From positions 1-25,607 of the IMG/VR virus record IMGVR_UViG_3300027710_000120: a stretch of DNA of 25,607 bases; one strand, 5' to 3'. This DNA comes from a virus. The translations under genes were made by a program, and so were the position numbers. A model generated the notes under the pieces. It made no database searches. It saw nothing but the letters and a program-made list of their open reading frames with translations, and was not told where the DNA came from. This document shows positions 18,323 to 25,607 of the stretch, piece by piece (positions within the stretch are counted from its first letter, which is position 1; each line of letters starts with the position of its first letter).

Positions 18323-19014
18323 TTGACTCCTGCTTCGTTGAGTATTTCTTTAACAAGTGCTACATCTGCAGGAAATTCCTTGAACTTCTTTAACCAATAC
18401 TTAATGTCAAACGCTGGAGCAATCATTGCCAATTGTTCGTCATTCATCTTACCTGCCATGTCTTTACCCGAGTTACAATTTAATAAAACCCAACAACTAA
18501 TCTTTCCGTTGACAATGTCATGTACTGCTTTATTAAGACTAACATAGTTAAAGTAATGCGCAAAATTTGCATTATGCTCATCACCCCATTCCATCATAGT
18601 TTGTAAAGTTCTTTGCACCGCCGCCTCGACAGGTTCAGTTTTTACTGTTTCAAATAGATACTGTTCATAGAGTTCATCTCTACACCAGTGGTCTAACTTG
18701 ACACCACTTTTAATAACATAGTCGATGAACTTAGTAGGATACAATGGATTTACATTATTAACAAAGCTACCAAATTTTACAAAGGCGTTATAGTAAGCAC
18801 TGTTGCAGAAGTGATCATAGTTCTTAGGAACTTTATTACCCTGCGTCAGTTGATAGAATCTATTATAGGCCATAAAACCAGCCTGCACTCTTTTCTCAGT
18901 CTCCTGTAAAGCCCTACGTTTTCGTTCGCACATATGAGCAACAAGAGTCTTCTCTTTCATGAAACTCTTGCTACAATGCACACAGATAAAAGGCTGCTCC
19001 ACAAGTGCTATCAT
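18319..19014 (-). CDS. Phage protein with an N-terminal CCHC zinc finger (231 aa)
   Basis: Residues 10-29 (ICVHCSKSFMKEKTLVAHMC) hold Cys11, Cys14, His27 and Cys29, a classical C2H2-like finger with Cys as the fourth ligand, followed by a basic ERKRRALQ segment. The rest (about 190 aa) is a helical domain including KNYDHFCNSAYYNAFVKFGS and DYVIKSGVKLDHWCRDELYE. I recall similar proteins in T4-like phages, annotated as hypothetical zinc-finger proteins. Nucleic-acid binding is the likely role of the finger. The start overlaps the previous stop (ATGA). Confidence 0.8.
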   Translation of the reverse strand: MIALVEQPFICVHCSKSFMKEKTLVAHMCERKRRALQETEKRVQAGFMAYNRFYQLTQGNKVPKNYDHFCNSAYYNAFVKFGSFVNNVNPLYPTKFIDYVIKSGVKLDHWCRDELYEQYLFETVKTEPVEAAVQRTLQTMMEWGDEHNANFAHYFNYVSLNKAVHDIVNGKISCWVLLNCNSGKDMAGKMNDEQLAMIAPAFDIKYWLKKFKEFPADVALVKEILNEAGVK

Positions 19015-19502
19015 TGATATTCTTTTCTATCTTTTTTATCAAAACCTATTTTATCAAACAGATCTAACTTTTCTTCATCAGTCATTACACTGGCTAACAA
19101 CTTAATCTCATCCATCTTATATGTCGGATGTAAAATTGCCAACAACTTTTCAAATTTGTCAAAGTCTGCCTTCATTGCAGGGAGGTAGGGGTGGTAACTC
19201 TTAATACCTGCACCAGTGGCTGCATACAACAACCACAACAATTTTTCATGATTCTTACTTAATGTCCAGTGATGTTTATTAACCATCTCATTGGTCATTT
19301 CAACAAACCATTCCTGGATGTCTCTGTCATTAGATCCAACACTGCTAACAAATCTCAACAACACATAAGGACTGAATTCTTTTAATTCTGCGGTTGTAAG
19401 ATTATCATAGAACTCATAGTTCTTGCTGTCAACGGCAGATAGCACTCGAGTTAGATCAAGTGCCCGTTTCTTTGGTTCTTTTTTAGGTTTCGTCGTTGCC
19501 AT
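19011..19502 (-). CDS. Conserved T4-like phage protein, possibly clamp-loader small subunit-like (163 aa)
   Basis: After a basic N-terminus (KPKKEPKKRALDLTRVL) come EFYDNLTTAELKEFSPYVLL, then WFVEMTNEMVNKHHWTLSKN and a helical C-terminal half ending DKKDRKEYQ. The FSPYVLLRFVSS and NKHHWTLSK features recall proteins in aquatic T4-like phages sometimes annotated as the clamp-loader small subunit (gp62), but I cannot confirm this, and no gp44 gene is adjacent. It overlaps the preceding gene by 20 bases and the zinc-finger gene by four. Confidence 0.7.
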   Translation of the reverse strand: MATTKPKKEPKKRALDLTRVLSAVDSKNYEFYDNLTTAELKEFSPYVLLRFVSSVGSNDRDIQEWFVEMTNEMVNKHHWTLSKNHEKLLWLLYAATGAGIKSYHPYLPAMKADFDKFEKLLAILHPTYKMDEIKLLASVMTDEEKLDLFDKIGFDKKDRKEYQ

Positions 19503-19713
19503 GTTCTTTACTTAAATGATAAACAGTCATTAATTTGTCTAATGCAATTTTTACAGCAGGATTAGTTTCTGCAAGTTTTTGTATCTCTTGCCATTCACCC
19601 CATGCACCGAGTGTAGTGCTAGGAGAACTGGTACCAATACCGAGACTGCCATTAGAACCGATACGCATTACTTCTTGCGCCATTATTCCATGGAACTTCA
19701 TACCGGGTGCCAA
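19483..19713 (-). CDS. Phage protein with a tail-fibre-like GIGTSSPSTTLG motif and a duplicated C-terminus (76 aa)
   Basis: A TTG start at 19713 is preferred: AAGGAA lies eight bases upstream, the usual spacing, while the ATG at 19701 has no ribosome site. Residues 17-36 carry IGSNGSLGIGTSSPSTTLG, a signature common near the ends of phage tail-fibre and host-range proteins. The C-terminal EIQKLAETNPAVKIALDKLM, then YHLSK, repeats the C-terminus of the 100-aa gene just upstream (EARTNPALQKAMEQ...YHLSK). The gene looks like a product of duplication plus fusion with a fibre fragment. Confidence 0.65.
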   Translation of the reverse strand: MAPGMKFHGIMAQEVMRIGSNGSLGIGTSSPSTTLGAWGEWQEIQKLAETNPAVKIALDKLMTVYHLSKEHGNDET

Positions 19714-20000
19714 TCTACTGTTTCCTTGTTTTTACTTAGATGATATATTATTATACACTGTTCCATGGCTTTTTGCAAGGCAGGGTTTGTCCGGGCTTCA
19801 CGACGGATCTCTCCCCAAAGTCTATCTTCTTTTATATGTTCGTATAACGGACGGCCGTCGGGTGTTCTTGGATCTTTTTCGTTCTGGTATTGATAGCCAA
19901 CTAATTTTCTAGATTGGACTGGGGACCCAACTTCTCTGGCGTAGATTTCTTCGCCATTGCGTTCATAGATATATGTAGCACCCGGAGTTAATGTACCCAT
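19698..20000 (-). CDS. Phage protein with TNPA...YHLSK C-terminus (100 aa)
   Basis: The protein begins MGTLTPGATYIYERNGEEIY, with a beta-rich N-terminal part that includes VGYQYQNEKDPRTPDGRPLY, and ends with LWGEIRREARTNPALQKAME and YHLSKNKETVD. The last 35 residues are clearly related to those of the next gene (shared WxEI, A-x-TNPA, YHLSK), so the pair are partial paralogs. The function is unknown. It starts three bases after the UvsW-adjacent gene and overlaps the next by 16. Confidence 0.75.
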   Translation of the reverse strand: MGTLTPGATYIYERNGEEIYAREVGSPVQSRKLVGYQYQNEKDPRTPDGRPLYEHIKEDRLWGEIRREARTNPALQKAMEQCIIIYHLSKNKETVDWHPV

Positions 20001-20003
20001 GAT

Positions 20004-20507
20004 TTACCAACACTTAGTATAATCTACAATTTCGCTTTGGCGACTAACTTCTTTGACAAAGTAAGCACACATTGGTTTGTCGCCTGCGGCTAATGGAGTG
20101 CATAGAAGTTGTCCAGGTTTCATTTTGGGGAAATACCATTTAACATCCGGGTATATATCTATAATATCTATCTCATGAAATTCTGGTCTAAATCCACTGA
20201 TGGGATTAAAACAATAAGTCTTAAATCCTCGGTCATTTAAACTTGTTAATGGTAACACTTCCATGTCTGGACCTTCTGGATCGCCGACTACGGTACACCA
20301 ATCTAATGGCATAGTAAGTTCATATGGTCCGATCTTTAATACGGCTGCTGGCCCGGTGAAACTCTCAAGAAAGATAAGAGGAATAAAGAAATAATCAGGA
20401 TTTTGATTATCACTGTTGTCAAGGACTGAGAATCTTAAATCCTCATCTACTTCCTCTGGTAGGTCATTCAGATAGAATGTTTTGTTTTCTAATGTTAAAA
20501 TTTGCAT
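20004..20507 (-). CDS. Conserved T4-like phage protein next to uvsW (167 aa)
   Basis: The product MQILTLENKTFYLNDLPEEV..., with FIPLIFLESFTGPAAVLKIG, LDWCTVVGDPEGPDMEVLPL, TSLNDRGFKTYCFNP and PDVKWYFPKMKPGQLLC, ends YTKCW. I recall a protein with this order of motifs in aquatic T4-like phages, near uvsW, of unknown function. It is beta-rich and soluble. Its ATG shares a base with the UvsW stop (TAATG), so it is translationally coupled to the helicase. Confidence 0.82.
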   Translation of the reverse strand: MQILTLENKTFYLNDLPEEVDEDLRFSVLDNSDNQNPDYFFIPLIFLESFTGPAAVLKIGPYELTMPLDWCTVVGDPEGPDMEVLPLTSLNDRGFKTYCFNPISGFRPEFHEIDIIDIYPDVKWYFPKMKPGQLLCTPLAAGDKPMCAYFVKEVSRQSEIVDYTKCW

Positions 20508-21970
20508 TATTGATATTTCACTTTTTGTATTTCAAACGGATACTTGGCTTCTTTATAAAACTTCTTGCGTTCTGTAAGATGCCTCTTCGCGTACTTTGTA
20601 GATGCCGTAAGGTCCCAGATCTGGACGAAGTCCTTGTCGTCTGCTTTTCTAATGCCTCGCCCAATGCTTTGTATAACGCGGACAAAGCTCTTTCCGGGCT
20701 CCAGAAGAACCATATTAAAAATACGGGGGATATTAATACCCACAGCGGCCACACCGTAAGTCGCCACAATAATCTTGTTGTTAGCAGTTTTAATCTCGTC
20801 ATACTCGTCTTTTCTATCTTTTGTTTTCATTGAGCCCGAGACAAAAACGCTGTCTGGAATGTTGTTAATAATTAATTGACCGGACTCAATTCTATCAACT
20901 AATACTAGTGTGTTGCCTGTTTCTGCAATGCCGTTAATAAGATTGCTGATCCAATTCATACGTGTTTCGTCAGTGACAAGGTATTTTAATTCACCTGCAT
21001 AGCTTTCGAATTCTTTCCACTCTGCTGTTTGAATAACAGTTACTTGACAATCACTGAGCACGCCTTTTTCTTGAAGTTCGTGTGCTTTAACACGATGCAC
21101 AACCTCTCCTAGGCTAGCACGTAGGGCTTGAAATTCGTGGTCTGCTTTTGGTACTGTACCAGTCAAACCCCAACGTATAGGTGCGTTGGAAAGGTTACGT
21201 GTTAACAAGTTCTTTAACACTTCTGCCTTGGCCATATGCACTTCATCAACCATGACACAGCTGACTCCGTCTAACAATTCAGCTAGACGTAACAGTTGTT
21301 CTTCACCGTCAAATTCCTTGGAACCCTTGTCCAAAATATTCAAACTTTGCCAAGTGCAAATAGTATGTGTTTTGTCAAGATTTTTTCTGTCGCCGTAGTA
21401 AACGCCAACATCTAATCCGCAGTTAAGAAAGTCCTCTTCAGTTTGTTCAACCAGTGACTTGTTAGGAACAATGGTTATTGTTCGACCATATTTTTCACAG
21501 ATTTTTGCCAAAGTTGCAGTGGTAATAGTTTTGCCGAAACCAGTGGCAATTTCTTGTATGCACTGAGGATTTTCTAAAAACTTATTGATAACTTCAACCT
21601 GGTCATCGCGCAGTCTAATCTTTTCACCGGCAAATCGATGACCTACAGGCCACGTTTGATCACCCCAAAATTCCTCAGAAATTTCAGGGAAACTTAATGC
21701 TGTTGGGCGGCGATGATCTTCTAATTCAATGTAATAATTCTTTGCCTCAAGGTATTCAAGCACCTGCGGCAGCATACTCATGTAGGTAGTACCACCAAGA
21801 CCAAAAAAGCTGATACTACCGTCCCATCTTCCTAACTTATAAGCTGGTCTAAACCGTGCAGTAGGATCCTCATACTTGAATTTTTTGACCAAAGCCTTAC
21901 GTGCATCAAGATCTAAATTTTCAATCTTAACGTTTACCTCATCTTTGATAATAATTTTACATGATGCCAA
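20507..21970 (-). CDS. uvsW: UvsW-type SF2 DNA helicase (487 aa)
   Basis: Walker A ATGFGKT is at 142-148, the DEVH box at 242-245, a GLTGT motif at 268-272 and motif VI QSIGRGIRK at 434-442. The N-terminal 90 residues, including YKLGRWDGSISFF, match the UvsW N-terminal domain (T4 UvsW, 503 aa, has YGNWDGRI). The enzyme unwinds branched DNA and R-loops, and helps switch from origin to recombination-dependent replication. The start is a TTG at 21970: AAGGA lies nine bases upstream, and the nearest in-frame ATG is about 60 codons later, inside the conserved domain. It overlaps the upstream gene by 14 bases. Confidence 0.94.
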   Translation of the reverse strand: MASCKIIIKDEVNVKIENLDLDARKALVKKFKYEDPTARFRPAYKLGRWDGSISFFGLGGTTYMSMLPQVLEYLEAKNYYIELEDHRRPTALSFPEISEEFWGDQTWPVGHRFAGEKIRLRDDQVEVINKFLENPQCIQEIATGFGKTITTATLAKICEKYGRTITIVPNKSLVEQTEEDFLNCGLDVGVYYGDRKNLDKTHTICTWQSLNILDKGSKEFDGEEQLLRLAELLDGVSCVMVDEVHMAKAEVLKNLLTRNLSNAPIRWGLTGTVPKADHEFQALRASLGEVVHRVKAHELQEKGVLSDCQVTVIQTAEWKEFESYAGELKYLVTDETRMNWISNLINGIAETGNTLVLVDRIESGQLIINNIPDSVFVSGSMKTKDRKDEYDEIKTANNKIIVATYGVAAVGINIPRIFNMVLLEPGKSFVRVIQSIGRGIRKADDKDFVQIWDLTASTKYAKRHLTERKKFYKEAKYPFEIQKVKYQ

Positions 21971-23141
21971 AATCTAAGGTCCTTGTTTTGTTGTTGTCTA
22001 ATACATTGATTACGTTATGGTGCCAATTTAGCAAATTTTTGATGGAATAATGAATATTATAAAAATTAAAATTCACTACACAGTTAAATTTTATTTTTTT
22101 GTCAAGAATTGTTTTAGGGACCTTACTGCTGATAAACACTGCTTTAGTTTTTTCACTGATGACAGAATTTAATTTTTCTTCTCTGACAAAATTATTGAAT
22201 TTTTCACCAGTTTCGTTGGGTAGTCTAAACAGCACACTAATTTCTTCATTAGAAATTTCACTAACTTTTAAAAAGTCTAAAGATTTTTCTAATTTTTCCA
22301 TTTCACTGCCACCTGGAATTACAAACAAAACTGGCCCCATATATTTTACAATATCTTTGAGAGAAAAAATACCATTTTCTTCCAAATTTATTGACATATT
22401 TTCACCAGGATCAGTTTGTAGGAATTTTTTAATCACTCGGTCTGTATTTTTCCATTCATCAGTTTCTTCGATGGTTTCGTCCCAGGTAAAAATTCCTAAT
22501 TTTCTTGCTCTGAACAAATTTTCAATGATGTTTGAATTAGTAGGTTGAGCTATTTTTTCAGAAATATTCAAAAATTTCAGATTTTTGTCAGCATACGACA
22601 ACATAGGAATGTACTGCTCAATGTTGGCTTCAATTTCTCTGATTTGATTTTGATAATTTTCAAATTCTTCGTCTACTATGAAATTTTCTTCAATGGCAAC
22701 ACGACCTAAAAATGTCAATGACCGTTCATCTAGTGAAAAAACCCATGATTTATGCTCTGGGTCCCACTGTGCCATGTTTAGCTTTGGCTTTTCTTCTCTA
22801 ATTCTTGCCAGCAGTGATTCGTTGAATGGAAATTCTATTTTAATTGTCTTTCCAAAGTTAGGATGTTCAAACATAGCAATACGTTTGAAGGAAGACACTA
22901 ATCTTCTTGCCAGTCTAAATGACGGATTTTCCAAAAATGGCAAAATATCCTTGCCGAATATGGAATTTAATTTTGCTACCTGTCTCTTTAAGATTTTTAC
23001 AGATAATAATTCTTGTTTTTCTGTAAATCCGGACCCGCGGGATATTTGATCGTGAAAACTGTATATCAATTTTGAATCATATGGATTCATTGACACATTA
23101 CGACTGATAGCTAGGGTAATAATTAGGTCTTCAATATACAT
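21957..23141 (-). CDS. AT-rich HARP-like protein of the recombination cluster (394 aa)
   Basis: I place the start at 23141 (MYIEDLIITL); an ATG at 23159 lies upstream of the -10 box of its promoter. Residues about 92-154 (FEHPNFGKTIKIEFPFN, then KLNMAQWDPEHKSWVFSLDE, SLTFLG) follow the pattern of the HARP-type annealing domain found near SF2 remodelers. The C-terminal part (AVFISSKVPKTILDKKIKFN, then LNWHHNVINVL) is unrecognised; I see no Walker A. The gene is visibly richer in A+T than its neighbours. It lies between uvsY and uvsW and overlaps the latter by 14 bases, so a role in DNA annealing or fork remodelling is a reasonable guess. Confidence 0.78.
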   Translation of the reverse strand: MYIEDLIITLAISRNVSMNPYDSKLIYSFHDQISRGSGFTEKQELLSVKILKRQVAKLNSIFGKDILPFLENPSFRLARRLVSSFKRIAMFEHPNFGKTIKIEFPFNESLLARIREEKPKLNMAQWDPEHKSWVFSLDERSLTFLGRVAIEENFIVDEEFENYQNQIREIEANIEQYIPMLSYADKNLKFLNISEKIAQPTNSNIIENLFRARKLGIFTWDETIEETDEWKNTDRVIKKFLQTDPGENMSINLEENGIFSLKDIVKYMGPVLFVIPGGSEMEKLEKSLDFLKVSEISNEEISVLFRLPNETGEKFNNFVREEKLNSVISEKTKAVFISSKVPKTILDKKIKFNCVVNFNFYNIHYSIKNLLNWHHNVINVLDNNKTRTLDFGIM

Positions 23142-23147
23142 AAAATT

Positions 23148-23176
23148 ATTATAACACAAAACAAAAAGGAGAGCAA
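23148..23176 (-). promoter_or_regulatory. Minus-strand promoter nested in a terminator hairpin
   Basis: On the minus strand TTGCTC (23176-23171), 17-bp spacer, TATAAT (23153-23148) with TG one base before it. The -35 overlaps the loop and part of the stem of the terminator at 23164-23186. The ATG at 23141 is seven bases after the -10, so the RNA should be leaderless. Confidence 0.65.
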
Positions 23177-23186
23177 GTCTCCTTTT
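23164..23186. terminator. Bidirectional terminator AAAAGGAGA / TCTCCTTTT
   Basis: A 9-bp perfect stem with loop GCAAG, A-rich on one side and T-rich on the other. It ends the gp32-uvsX-uvsY transcript three bases after the uvsY stop. Confidence 0.8.
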
Positions 23187-23188
23187 GT

Positions 23189-23644
23189 TTATAACACTAC
23201 GTCTTCTAGGCCGGCTGTTCGAAGTTTGATGATATTACTCAATTGCCATTGTTTTATATCCAAAGCCTTGACAATGCCTAACCATTGATTGCGTAACATG
23301 GCAAATTCGTTGATAATTTTTTCCATATCAACAACATCTGCTTCGCCATCGACATATTTTTCAACATCTCGGCTGCTGAGTGCTCTCTGATAATTTTCTA
23401 GATATTTCTTAAATGCCTTACTACGGGTACGTCTTAGTTCAATGTTCAAATATTCAAGCACGGCTTCAATTTCTTGAAGTTGATTGAATCGTTGTTCAAC
23501 TATACCCGGTAAATGGGCTGAGGCCTTTTCCACGTTGCCGTGTATTTTAACCTCATACCTTGCAGAATCTAGTTCTTTATAAAAGTACTCTATGCAATCA
23601 GGAAGGAAGGATATGTCTTTGCTTACTTTGGAGTACCATGACAT
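23189..23644 (-). CDS. uvsY: Probable UvsY recombination mediator (151 aa)
   Basis: This is an all-helical, charged protein of 151 aa (T4 UvsY is 137 aa). The middle holds IELRRTRSKAFKKYLENYQR, then DVEKYVDGEADVVDMEKIIN, followed by a helix ending IKQWQLSNIIKLRTAGLED. The overall layout (basic helix, acidic EKY segment, long C-terminal helices) matches UvsY, which loads UvsX onto ssDNA coated by gp32. No single motif proves it; its place two genes after uvsX and beside uvsW supports it. The gene ends at the terminator. Confidence 0.65.
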   Translation of the reverse strand: MSWYSKVSKDISFLPDCIEYFYKELDSARYEVKIHGNVEKASAHLPGIVEQRFNQLQEIEAVLEYLNIELRRTRSKAFKKYLENYQRALSSRDVEKYVDGEADVVDMEKIINEFAMLRNQWLGIVKALDIKQWQLSNIIKLRTAGLEDVVL

Positions 23645-23646
23645 AC

Positions 23647-23898
23647 TCAGTCCATGTCTTCGCCATAATCGTAGTCTTCTTCATCGATGTCGTCTTCGTC
23701 ATCTTTGTTTTCATCTACAACTAATTGGATTGCATTGTCAAGATGAGTGTCGTAGCCCATTAAACCTTCGAGTACTGACAACTCAACATCTTTGCCAATT
23801 AAAAAATCAATATATTGATTTGCGGCAACTTCTTTATTTTTATCAGAGACATATTCTCTGAATGTATCCCATACTTCTATGATTAGATCTTCTTCCAT
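23647..23898 (-). CDS. Small acidic phage protein between uvsX and uvsY (83 aa)
   Basis: The product MEEDLIIEVWDTFREYVSDK, with AANQYIDFLIGKDVELSVLE and LMGYDTHLDNAIQLVVDENK, ends in a tail of Asp and Glu (DDEDDIDEEDYDYGEDMD). I recall this protein at the same place in T4-like aquatic phages, as hypothetical. The acidic tail might mimic DNA or regulate recombination proteins; this is inference. Its ATG shares a base with the UvsX stop (TAATG), and GAGG lies upstream. Confidence 0.82.
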   Translation of the reverse strand: MEEDLIIEVWDTFREYVSDKNKEVAANQYIDFLIGKDVELSVLEGLMGYDTHLDNAIQLVVDENKDDEDDIDEEDYDYGEDMD

Positions 23899-24965
23899 TA
23901 TGCCTCCTCGGTGTCTTCTGTTACTGCTGTAGTTTCAGTTTTCATACCATTCTTAGAAATTTCTTCCATTATGATAGATAAACCTTCTTTTTCATTACGA
24001 TCCCATGCTTTGCGGAATTGTTTGATTACTTCACCATCAGATGTTGTGTAAACAAGACTATTGCCTTCTTTCTTTAACATACCTTTGGCTTCAAACAAGT
24101 CAACTAAACCACTGTGCGGGCTCATACCTGTTGTGTAAGGAATCTCAACTTGCACTGATTCAAATGGCTTTGCATAACGTGTTTTCATAATCTTACAAGC
24201 TGAACGGATACCGTTAACTGTTGTAGTCTTATTACCATCTGCATCTGTTTTCAATTTCAGTTTACGCATAGCAACAACAATAGAACTAGCATAGATGAAA
24301 CCTTGTCCACCACTGATCTTGTCATCTGGGTCAAACATATCCTGTGAAGCATAAGTGTGATTTGTGCAAACCATACCTACATTCCACGAACCAAACATGT
24401 TTACACAGTTACGAACAAGCGATGTAAGTGCTTTAGGCTTACGGCCCATGTCACCTTTCATCTCTCCTGCTTCAAACTGATTAACGTCTGTTGGAGTTAA
24501 CAACATGCCCAATGAATCGATAACAAATAATACCTTGGGACGACCGTCTTCTGGCATAACTTTGTACTCTTTCATGAATTCACTAATGGTTTTTGCCACG
24601 TCGTCAATCATAGCCATGTTGAGTTTTAGAAGTTTATCTTCACTGGTATTAACACCTAGATCAATCAACCACTTTTCGTCAAGTGCGTTTTCGCTGTCAA
24701 CTAAGACAACAAAAATACCTTGTTCTTGTGCCGCTTTAATAATGTTACCAGAGCAGATATATGATTTACCTGCGCCTGATTCGCCTGCAAAAACTGTTAC
24801 TTTGCCCAGAGGAACTCCTTTGTAGAAGTCCCCTGAGATAAGATAGTTCAGGGCGTAGTTACCGGTTGAAATCCAATCGGTAGGGTCATTAAACCCAATT
24901 CCTAAGCCATCAATACTTTTAGTGATAGACTTACGGAACTTCGAAATATCGAAGGCCTTTCCCAT
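23898..24965 (-). CDS. uvsX: UvsX, RecA-like recombinase (355 aa)
   Basis: Walker A GESGAGKS is at residues 61-68, Walker B VLFVIDS at 145-151, and SGGQGFIYASSIVVAM forms the later core. The protein is the strand-exchange recombinase of the phage; T4 UvsX is 391 aa. The C-terminus is acidic (TTAVTEDTEEA), as often in RecA proteins. AGGAG lies before the ATG and the gene starts 13 bases after gp32. Together with gp32, UvsY and UvsW it gives a complete recombination-dependent replication set. Confidence 0.95.
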   Translation of the reverse strand: MGKAFDISKFRKSITKSIDGLGIGFNDPTDWISTGNYALNYLISGDFYKGVPLGKVTVFAGESGAGKSYICSGNIIKAAQEQGIFVVLVDSENALDEKWLIDLGVNTSEDKLLKLNMAMIDDVAKTISEFMKEYKVMPEDGRPKVLFVIDSLGMLLTPTDVNQFEAGEMKGDMGRKPKALTSLVRNCVNMFGSWNVGMVCTNHTYASQDMFDPDDKISGGQGFIYASSIVVAMRKLKLKTDADGNKTTTVNGIRSACKIMKTRYAKPFESVQVEIPYTTGMSPHSGLVDLFEAKGMLKKEGNSLVYTTSDGEVIKQFRKAWDRNEKEGLSIIMEEISKNGMKTETTAVTEDTEEA

Positions 24966-24978
24966 GTCTATCTCCTAA

Positions 24979-25607
24979 TTAAGTACTTTGGCGATTACGG
25001 ATCATCGCAATGATATCGGCTGCTCTGCTAGATGCTTCACCACCAGCACTCTCAGCTTTTGCGGCTGGAGGAGTGAATGATTTCTCTGCTGTTGCAACTT
25101 CTTCTTCCCACGGTGCCGCTTCTTCAGCTACTGGAGCTGGTGCTGCCTTCGGTGCAGGTGCTGCCTTAGCGCCGCCTTCATCTGCATCACGACCACCAAA
25201 GCCCGCAGGCTTGAAGTATTGACTCCAGCGATCTGGATCATATGCTTCGCCATCAACAGATGCTTCAAACATCTCTTTGATAACTTTGAGTTCAACTGCG
25301 CCTGGCTTCTTGGGCAAGAAGTCTGACAGTTTGAACAAACCGTGTTGTGCAATAGCCGCTTGTTCTTCTTCGCTCAAAGCACGTTCACGACGAGCCCAAG
25401 TAGAAGTAGAGTAGTCAGCGTAACCACCTTTGCTGGTTTTAGCAATCTTAAAATCCAAACCACGAACGTAGTCTGTTGGCAATTCTTCAATCTCAGCATC
25501 CATTAGTGCGTTCTTAACAATGTTAAAAATCTGGCTACCAATGATGAATCGACGAATTGGATTCTCTGGAGTACGGTCTTCTTTGAACTTGCTGTCAACA
25601 ACAAATC
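24979..25607 (-). CDS. 32: gp32-type single-stranded DNA-binding protein (partial; 5' end beyond window)
   Basis: The frame is open to the window edge, 34 codons upstream of an internal Met at 25503: PENPIRRFIIGSQIFNIVKN is visible there. It continues into DYVRGLDFKIAKTSKGGYAD, then STWARRERAL, typical of the gp32 core. Residues near the C-terminus form an Ala/Pro-rich linker (AAPAPKAAPAPVAEEAAPWE) and a final helix, AADIIAMIRNRQST. The gp32 protein coats ssDNA and recruits recombination and replication proteins; its usual acidic tail is represented here by the Glu-rich linker. 208 residues are visible. Confidence 0.9.
   Translation of the reverse strand, partial: FVVDSKFKEDRTPENPIRRFIIGSQIFNIVKNALMDAEIEELPTDYVRGLDFKIAKTSKGGYADYSTSTWARRERALSEEEQAAIAQHGLFKLSDFLPKKPGAVELKVIKEMFEASVDGEAYDPDRWSQYFKPAGFGGRDADEGGAKAAPAPKAAPAPVAEEAAPWEEEVATAEKSFTPPAAKAESAGGEASSRAADIIAMIRNRQST

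Noticed and set aside
1-25607. CRISPR array, insertion sequence or integrase
   Set aside because: I saw no regularly spaced repeats, no transposase motif and no terminal inverted repeats with target duplication.

Overview
The window looks like part of a T4-like (tailed, myovirus-type) bacteriophage genome. The minus strand of the right half encodes a T4-type replication and recombination set: a gp32-like ssDNA-binding protein (cut by the window edge), UvsX recombinase, a probable UvsY, UvsW helicase, gp61-like primase and gp41-like helicase. A virion structural protein is also present, and small genes of unknown function are packed with 1-14 nt overlaps. The host is probably a Gram-negative bacterium. 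The early promoters are near-perfect sigma70 consensus, there are ADP-heptose (LPS-type) sugar enzymes, and one encoded secretory protein has a signal peptide and an Ala/Lys/Pro-rich tail of the kind common in beta- and gammaproteobacteria. This host assignment is inference; there is no photosystem gene or other cyanophage marker.

Layout. (1) 1-7235, plus strand: a hyper-compact early region of about 19 small genes. Thirteen consensus promoters (TTGACA, exactly 17 bp, TATAAT, then usually ACATACA) each start one gene or a short gene pair, often with a short CCCTA...TAGGG stem-loop at the junction. This matches the 'promoter-early stem-loop' cassettes described in T4-type phages. One cassette (about 3882-4008) has a promoter and a terminal hairpin but no reading frame, and is my best candidate for an undescribed small RNA. 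An AAA+ ATPase ends the series. (2) 7236-7413: a terminator-rich gap. (3) 7414-10910: mixed-strand auxiliary genes, namely a small membrane protein, a GNAT-like protein, a HAD 5'-nucleotidase, a periplasmic protein beside an orphaned reading frame, a Pol-beta-type nucleotidyltransferase and a YqgE/AlgH protein. (4) 10907-14231, minus: structural protein, primase, helicase. (5) 14253-14630, plus: a conserved phage protein. (6) 14611-20507, minus: a long operon coupled mainly by ATGA overlaps. It contains a C2H2-like zinc finger protein, two cupins, an HldE-type nucleotidyltransferase and kinase, and a 192-aa miniature of the DnaE polymerase active site. (7) 20507-25607, minus: UvsW, an AT-rich HARP-like protein with its own promoter, UvsY, an acidic protein, UvsX, gp32.

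How the parts fit: the plus-strand cassettes would be transcribed by host RNA polymerase immediately after infection, and most of their products are unknown, probable host-takeover proteins. The minus-strand block supplies recombination-dependent replication. Genes near positions 7414, 10319, 10350 and 14231 begin 4-7 nt downstream of a TAAATA core resembling T4-type late promoters (NATAAATA), so they may be late and leaderless. The heptose kinase/nucleotidyltransferase pair with two cupins suggests a nucleotide-sugar branch, perhaps for surface or virion glycosylation. All family assignments come from reading motifs by eye; none was confirmed by a search.
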